Shown here piece by piece: positions 59,747 to 64,000 of a stretch of 64,000 bases of DNA. The DNA comes from an uncultured Flavobacteriaceae bacterium (GTDB taxonomy: Bacteria; Bacteroidota; Bacteroidia; Flavobacteriales; Flavobacteriaceae), in contig CANMSN010000017.1 in assembly GCA_947500585.1 (NCBI GenBank), positions 1 through 64,000 of the forward strand, in the 5' to 3' direction. Position 1 is the stretch's first letter. Each line of letters opens with the position of its first letter. The position numbers were made by a program, and so were the translations under genes. Under the pieces are notes generated by a model, which made no database searches, was not told the origin of the DNA, and saw nothing but the letters and a program-made list of their open reading frames with translations.

Positions 59747-60193
59747 ATGAAAATGAAGTTTATTTTATTAAGTTTTAGCTTTTTTTTAATTGCAGGCATA
59801 GGTTTTGCTCAAAAAAAGAATGCACCTAAAAGTATTATTCCAGAAGGAGTTTCAATTAAAAAATACCACAATAAAGGCGAATTAGAACGCATGGGTAAAG
59901 GTGAATTATTGGTTTTGTATACAGAACGTATAGAAAGTCTTGTTAAGCTATTACCTTACATAGCATTTGCTACGAAGCCAGGGGTTACAATGTCTACTTT
60001 AGGAATTCCTAATGATAGTGATAATAGAAAAATGTTGGACAATCAATTTGAAGCTTCGGATGCTTTTTTAGAATCTACACGAGAGTTTCAAGAAGGGATA
60101 TTGCCTTATTCAGATACAAAAAATTTAATATCGGCTATATTATTCTATGAGGAAACAATGAAATCGTTACATGAGTATAGCGAATTTCATTAA
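59747..60193 (+). CDS. Exported helical protein, unknown function
   Basis: The 148-residue product has a signal peptide (ILLSFSFFLIAGIGFAQ), then a Lys-rich segment and two helical stretches (HNKGELERMGKGELLVLYTERIESLVKLLPYIAFATKPG; NRKMLDNQFEASDAFLESTREFQEGI). No family is recognised. It has a good promoter (59691-59721) and a perfect 20-bp terminator, so it is a single-gene transcript. An envelope or periplasmic location is expected. Confidence 0.75.
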   Translation: MKMKFILLSFSFFLIAGIGFAQKKNAPKSIIPEGVSIKKYHNKGELERMGKGELLVLYTERIESLVKLLPYIAFATKPGVTMSTLGIPNDSDNRKMLDNQFEASDAFLESTREFQEGILPYSDTKNLISAILFYEETMKSLHEYSEFH

Positions 60194-60220
60194 TATCTAG
60201 TTAATAAAAATAATTAGTTT

Positions 60221-60268
60221 AAAAAGAACAAAAGCTAAACAACTGTTTAGCTTTTGTTCTTTTTTTTT
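60221..60268 (+). terminator. Strong Rho-independent terminator
   Basis: AAAAAGAACAAAAGCTAAAC (60221-60240) and GTTTAGCTTTTGTTCTTTTT (60245-60264) form a perfect 20-bp stem with an AACT loop and a T-run. Confidence 0.95.
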
Positions 60269-60628
60269 GAATATCCGTCATAACTTAAAGTCATCTTGAT
60301 TTTTTTTCTAGACAGATTCTTCACTAGGTTCTGAATGGCAAAAATATGATTATGCGTGATTATATACATTCAACTTTTTTAAAAGTAGTCTTTTATATAA
60401 CAGATGTATCATAAAAATTAGTCAATGTTTTTTTGTTTTTACTGCTAAAGATAATTCTTTCTTTATTATTTTATGGCAAATAAATGTGCATTTCATCGAT
60501 AATATAAGTTTTGAATACTGTTAAAATATGCATTTTAACGAAATAATATGTATTTCATGGATTATTTTACTATTTTTGAAGCATATTATAAATTATAATA
60601 TTAAGCCTAAAACTATAAAAATTTTACG
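60269..60628. other. Gene-free promoter region with similar short sequences
   Basis: This 360-base region has no credible ORF. ATGTGCATTTCATCGATAAT (from 60484) and a similar ATGTATTTCATGGATTAT (from 60549) are spaced about 65 bases apart, with ATATGCATTTTAACGAAAT between them. A TATTTTTG -7 box follows at 60571-60578. Confidence 0.55.
60571..60578 (+). promoter_or_regulatory. -7 box before the beta-helix protein gene
   Basis: TATTTTTG matches TAnnTTTG, 50 bases before the ATG at 60629, directly after the imperfect direct repeats. Confidence 0.45.
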
Positions 60629-61957
60629 ATGAAAAACTTAACGCTTATAGCTTGCATATTTTTTATGTTACTAGGAAATGTTTATGCACAGCAAGAAAAA
60701 GGAATAATAGGTGCAAACAACTGGTTGTTTAATTGGACAGATTTTCAGCCAAACCAGCAAGACTATGGAGAGCCAACACAAATCTTAGCTGGAAATATTA
60801 CTGAGGATACCAAGTTAACCAAAAGAGATGTTTACCTGCTATTGGGAAATGTTTTTGTGAAAGATAGTGTTACATTGACTATTGAACCTGGAACAGTTAT
60901 TTTAGGTGATTATAAAACGAAAGGATCTTTAACTATATCAAGAAATGCCACGCTAATTGCCGATGGTCTAGATACAGACCCAATTATTTTCACTTCAAAC
61001 AAAACTGTTAAGCGTCCTGGAGATTGGGGCGGATTAATTGTACTTGGTGATGCACCTAGTAATAAATTTGGTAATGGATCTGTGGCAAACTTCTATACAC
61101 AATTAGATGTGTCTACTTACACCAATACAAATTTTGGAGGCGATAACTCTAAAAATAATTCAGGTATTTTAAGGTATGTTAGAATTGAATACGCAGGCAA
61201 TAGAATAAAGAATGGAGGCTATTTTAATGGTTTATTATTAGCTGGAATAGGAAGCAAAACCATTTTAGAAAACATAATGATAAGTTATTCTGCAGGAAAT
61301 TCTTTTGAAGTTTGGGGAGGTGAACCTAATTTAAACAATATGGTTTCTTACAAATCTAACGCTGATGATTTTAAATTTAGTTTTGGAGCTCAGGCCAAAT
61401 TATTAAACTCAATTGCCATTCGTTCGCCATATATTTCGAGTAGTGATGGTGCAAGAAGTTTACACGTTTCGTCGTATGATAAAAAGGAAGAAGTAGATTT
61501 TTCTAAAAAAGTAACTAAGGTTATAGCAAAAAACCTAACCTTGGTTAATGATAGTGAAAACTTAAAGGCTGATGTTGAAAAAGGCTTGGTAAAAGAAGCA
61601 GTTTATGTTGCTGAAAACGCAGAACTTGATTTAAATAAGAGTGTTATTTCTGGTTTTAACCCAGCAGTATTATTTGAAGAGAAGATTAGAGTTAATCAAG
61701 AAAATTTAGAAAAAATTAAGTTTACCGATATGTATTTCCATAACTGTAATGGAAACATTTTTATAGAATACAATTCTAATAATGAAGATTTAGAGAATTG
61801 GTATGGCGATAGTGCCTTTCTAAATGTATATTCGAAAAGCTCTAATTCTGAAACTTTTATAAATTCAGACAATAAGAAACTTCCAGATTTTAGACTAAGA
61901 ATTAATAAAATTAAAGCATCACAAACCCAATATGCTTCAGAGAAAATTATTGATTAA
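60629..61957 (+). CDS. Exported protein with beta-helix-like repeats, unknown function
   Basis: The 442-residue product has a signal peptide (TLIACIFFMLLGNVYAQ). The body has short strand-turn repeats (VFVKDSVTLTIEPGTVILGDYKTKGSLTISRNATLIADG, GDWGGLIVLGDAPSNKFGNGSV, GILRYVRIEYAGNRIKNGGYFNGLLLAGIG), typical of right-handed beta-helix proteins known as the T9SS C-terminal-target/hypothetical group in Bacteroidota. No T9SS tail is visible at the end. It probably lies outside the inner membrane. It is separated by 120 bases from the T9SS type B gene. Confidence 0.75.
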   Translation: MKNLTLIACIFFMLLGNVYAQQEKGIIGANNWLFNWTDFQPNQQDYGEPTQILAGNITEDTKLTKRDVYLLLGNVFVKDSVTLTIEPGTVILGDYKTKGSLTISRNATLIADGLDTDPIIFTSNKTVKRPGDWGGLIVLGDAPSNKFGNGSVANFYTQLDVSTYTNTNFGGDNSKNNSGILRYVRIEYAGNRIKNGGYFNGLLLAGIGSKTILENIMISYSAGNSFEVWGGEPNLNNMVSYKSNADDFKFSFGAQAKLLNSIAIRSPYISSSDGARSLHVSSYDKKEEVDFSKKVTKVIAKNLTLVNDSENLKADVEKGLVKEAVYVAENAELDLNKSVISGFNPAVLFEEKIRVNQENLEKIKFTDMYFHNCNGNIFIEYNSNNEDLENWYGDSAFLNVYSKSSNSETFINSDNKKLPDFRLRINKIKASQTQYASEKIID

Positions 61958-62077
61958 ATGCTTTTATCAGTCTTACTTAAAAAAATTAACATCCCCTAAA
62001 ATAATAGCTATTCAATTTTACTAAAAGCGTAGATAAATAATGGCTTATTAGGGATTTATTAAAGAAAATAATATGTG

Positions 62078-63505
62078 ATGAGGAACTTTACTATTTTTAA
62101 AATTGTATACTTTGTTCTTTTTAGTTTAACAATAACTATTAATGCCCAGACAATTACTAAACCTACCTTAGGTTTTAGTCAAGCATGTGCTAGTCCTTCA
62201 TTTAACACTTATAATGTTACTTTTTCTTTTTCATCAACATTTGCGTCAACTAACCAATTTACAATAGTACTTTCTGATGAGAATGGCGATTTTACAGACC
62301 CGGAAATACTTCCTGCTAATATAGAGGAACTCAATGTATCATCTGCTGCAATTAGTTTTTCTGTACCAACAACAATTGCAGGAGAAGCTTATAAACTTAG
62401 GGTTAGAAGTACTGACCCAGTAGTAACAAGTAGTAGTTCTGATGCTTTTTCGGCATATTATAAAATACATGATACTCCATTTTCTATAAATAATTTAATT
62501 TCTACAGCTACATATTGTGCTGGAGGTAGTTATTTGTTAACTATCGACAGTAGAGTAGATGCAACAAACGATTCTCCGTTGCAATACCCATCGCTTACTT
62601 TTAATTGGTTTAAAGAAACAAGTCCAACAACATCTGTTTTTATACAAACCAGTGAAACGCTATCGGTAAATGAACCAGGAACCTATTTTGCTGAAACTAA
62701 TTATGGGTCTTGTACTTCTAATTCATTTTCAAATCGTGTAGCTATAGATGAGGCAGGTGCTGGAGGTGCTTCAGAAATTAATTCCAGCTTAGGAAATCCT
62801 TATTGTTCATCTGATGGGCCTACAATATTAGCTACAACAGCAGGCGTTAGCTACCAATGGTTTAAAGATGGAGAACTAATTGAAGGTGCAACAAATCAAA
62901 CGTACGAAACCAATGAATTTGGTGTATTTACGGTAAGTATAGATTTAGGAACATGTTCTACAAACGCTTCAATTACTTTAGATAATGGAGGTTTTACAAG
63001 TAGTATAGATGTAGATGATGTTAATAATTTAGATGATGAAGGAACCTTAGAAGTAAATGTTACTACAGATGCTGTAAATCCAGAATTTCAATGGTTTTTA
63101 AATGAAACTGTAATACCAAGTGCATCAAGCAATAGTTATGAAGCTACTGAAACAGGTAGTTATAAAGTTGTAATAACACAAACTACAGGATGCCAATCTT
63201 CAACCGAACTATTTTTTACAGTGGCTGAACCTTTTCCAGATGTACCAGATATCCCAAATTTAATTAGCCCTAATGGAGATAGTACTAACAATACATGGGT
63301 TATTCCGAAACAATATGTAAGCGGAACAAATACTGAAGTTTTAATAATAAGCTCTCAAGGTGAAATAGTTTTAAGGACGAAAGATTATCAAAATAATTGG
63401 CCAGAAAACAGTATAGATTTTAATGCTGTAAACCCTGTTTACTACTATATAATAACTACAGAAGACAATAAAACCCGCAAAGGTTCTATAACAGTTATCA
63501 AATAA
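62078..63505 (+). CDS. T9SS type B secreted protein with Ig-like repeats
   Basis: I use the ATG at 62078; a GTG one codon earlier is also in frame. The 475-residue product has a signal peptide (YFVLFSLTITINAQ), a fibronectin/Ig-like N-terminal part, and two similar Ig-like repeats (YQWFKDGELIEGATNQTYETNEFGVFTVSI; FQWFLNETVIPSASSNSYEATETGSYKVVI). The end, PNLISPNGDSTNNTWVIPKQYVSG...YYYIITTEDNKTRKGSITV, is the gliding-motility/CHU_C type B sorting domain. The stop lies 1 base before a PorP/SprF-family gene, which probably assists its export. Confidence 0.93.
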   Translation: MRNFTIFKIVYFVLFSLTITINAQTITKPTLGFSQACASPSFNTYNVTFSFSSTFASTNQFTIVLSDENGDFTDPEILPANIEELNVSSAAISFSVPTTIAGEAYKLRVRSTDPVVTSSSSDAFSAYYKIHDTPFSINNLISTATYCAGGSYLLTIDSRVDATNDSPLQYPSLTFNWFKETSPTTSVFIQTSETLSVNEPGTYFAETNYGSCTSNSFSNRVAIDEAGAGGASEINSSLGNPYCSSDGPTILATTAGVSYQWFKDGELIEGATNQTYETNEFGVFTVSIDLGTCSTNASITLDNGGFTSSIDVDDVNNLDDEGTLEVNVTTDAVNPEFQWFLNETVIPSASSNSYEATETGSYKVVITQTTGCQSSTELFFTVAEPFPDVPDIPNLISPNGDSTNNTWVIPKQYVSGTNTEVLIISSQGEIVLRTKDYQNNWPENSIDFNAVNPVYYYIITTEDNKTRKGSITVIK

Positions 63506-63506
63506 A

Positions 63507-64000
63507 ATGAAAATTTCGCTCTCACATATCGTCTTATTCCTGTGTTTATGTTTAACACAGTTAATTTATTCGCAAGAAGACGGTGTGGTGGCTTTTGATT
63601 TACCTGTTAGGAATTCGCTTAAATTTAATAGATATGCCCTTAACCCAACATTCAGTTTTGTAAGAGAGCAGAATAAATACATCAGTTTTACAAATAAGCG
63701 CGAGTGGGTTCAATTTGATAATGCACCACAAACCTATTTATTCAGTTATTCTGGTAGGTTTAGAGAAAATATAGGTATTGGTTTGGGATTCTTTCAACAA
63801 AATTATGGGGTATTAACCACATTTGGAGGGGTAGCAAATTTTGCATACAACGTAGTTATTAATCGTGATAGTAACTTAACCTTTGGAACAAATATAAGTT
63901 TTAATAATAGTGGTATAAATACAGGTGAAGTCATTACCAATTTTCCAGATTCGTCGTTAAATAATATTCCTTCTAATTTATTACTTAATTTAAACCCTGG
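63507..64000 (+). CDS. PorP/SprF-family T9SS membrane protein (partial, runs off the window)
   Basis: I read this frame directly from 63507, 1 base after the upstream stop. The first 164 residues begin with a signal peptide (MKISLSHIVLFLCLCLTQLI) and continue with RYALNPTFSFVREQNKYIS, SYSGRFRENIGIGLGFFQQ and FGGVANFAYNV. These are outer-membrane beta-strands with the N-P-A/T-type start typical of PorP/SprF. Such proteins help the T9SS secrete type B cargo and hold it at the surface. The rest lies beyond 64000. Sharing a transcript with the type B protein supports the partnership. Confidence 0.9.
   Translation, partial: MKISLSHIVLFLCLCLTQLIYSQEDGVVAFDLPVRNSLKFNRYALNPTFSFVREQNKYISFTNKREWVQFDNAPQTYLFSYSGRFRENIGIGLGFFQQNYGVLTTFGGVANFAYNVVINRDSNLTFGTNISFNNSGINTGEVITNFPDSSLNNIPSNLLLNLNP

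Overview
The window reads as chromosomal DNA of a marine-type member of the Flavobacteriaceae (phylum Bacteroidota). The evidence is the strongly AT-rich sequence, type IX secretion (T9SS) sorting domains of both type A and type B, a PorP/SprF-family gene, TAnnTTTG-type -7 promoter boxes, a bacilliredoxin (YtxJ), LytS/LytTR and Reg_prop-type signalling, and families largely restricted to this phylum (DUF6503, DUF6090, DUF6952 are my family guesses from memory). I saw no rRNA, tRNA, CRISPR array, prophage or intact insertion sequence. Most of the window is ordinary core genome with short accessory insertions.

Layout. 0-6 kb: two small lipoprotein genes, a deoxynucleoside salvage operon (two DeoC-type aldolases plus DeoD), then a TetR regulator, a hotdog thioesterase and a TraB/GumN protein; matching palindromic operators precede tetR and the thioesterase gene. 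6-10 kb: a small STAS-like protein, ClpB and bacilliredoxin. 10-20 kb: secreted T9SS proteins (BspA-like/HYR, FG-GAP/VCBS, a triple-repeat protein), a propeller sensor kinase with its LytTR regulator, and an orphan secreted coiled-coil protein. 20-24 kb: a GGCT-like protein, GH16 glucanase, MltF-like lytic transglycosylase and an AbiTii-like/PLD-like candidate defence gene. 24-36 kb: a lipoprotein, fumarylacetoacetase, GlyA, a peroxiredoxin-thioredoxin operon, NhaC, a membrane hydrolase, a Cys/Met-metabolism PLP enzyme divergent from an Lrp regulator, and a CPBP protease. 36-46 kb: an unpartnered NarL-type sensor kinase with a membrane protein, aldehyde dehydrogenase, RluA-type pseudouridine synthase, PanB, DnaK, an RlmI-like methyltransferase and a nitronate monooxygenase-like protein. 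46-51 kb: a cobalamin-riboswitch-like leader upstream of a LOV-like PAS protein without the photoactive cysteine, a propeller lipoprotein, an AraC/GyrI regulator and a triple-repeat T9SS protein. 51-60 kb: a GNAT remnant, a menaquinone block (thioesterase, MenF, MenD), DUF2853, a CvfB-like RNA-binding protein, a second STAS-like protein and MnmE. 60-64 kb: secreted proteins ending in a T9SS type B protein followed by a PorP/SprF gene cut off by the window edge.

The most interesting points are: (1) clpB and dnaK, 32 kb apart on opposite strands, share a promoter-like module with identical spacing (GACA-N3-TGTC, 13 nt, then a -24/-12-like TGG...TTGAC element); (2) the B12-riboswitch-like leader on a small PAS protein; (3) an AbiTii-PLD architecture in a repeat-flanked single-gene insertion; (4) a tandem DeoC copy whose catalytic Asp is Glu; (5) a TetR autoregulatory circuit with a 42-bp palindrome; (6) two genes whose -7 boxes end exactly 4 nt before ATG, suggesting leaderless mRNAs; and (7) at least four families of short dispersed palindromic repeats, one of which sits at the breakpoint of a truncated acetyltransferase gene.
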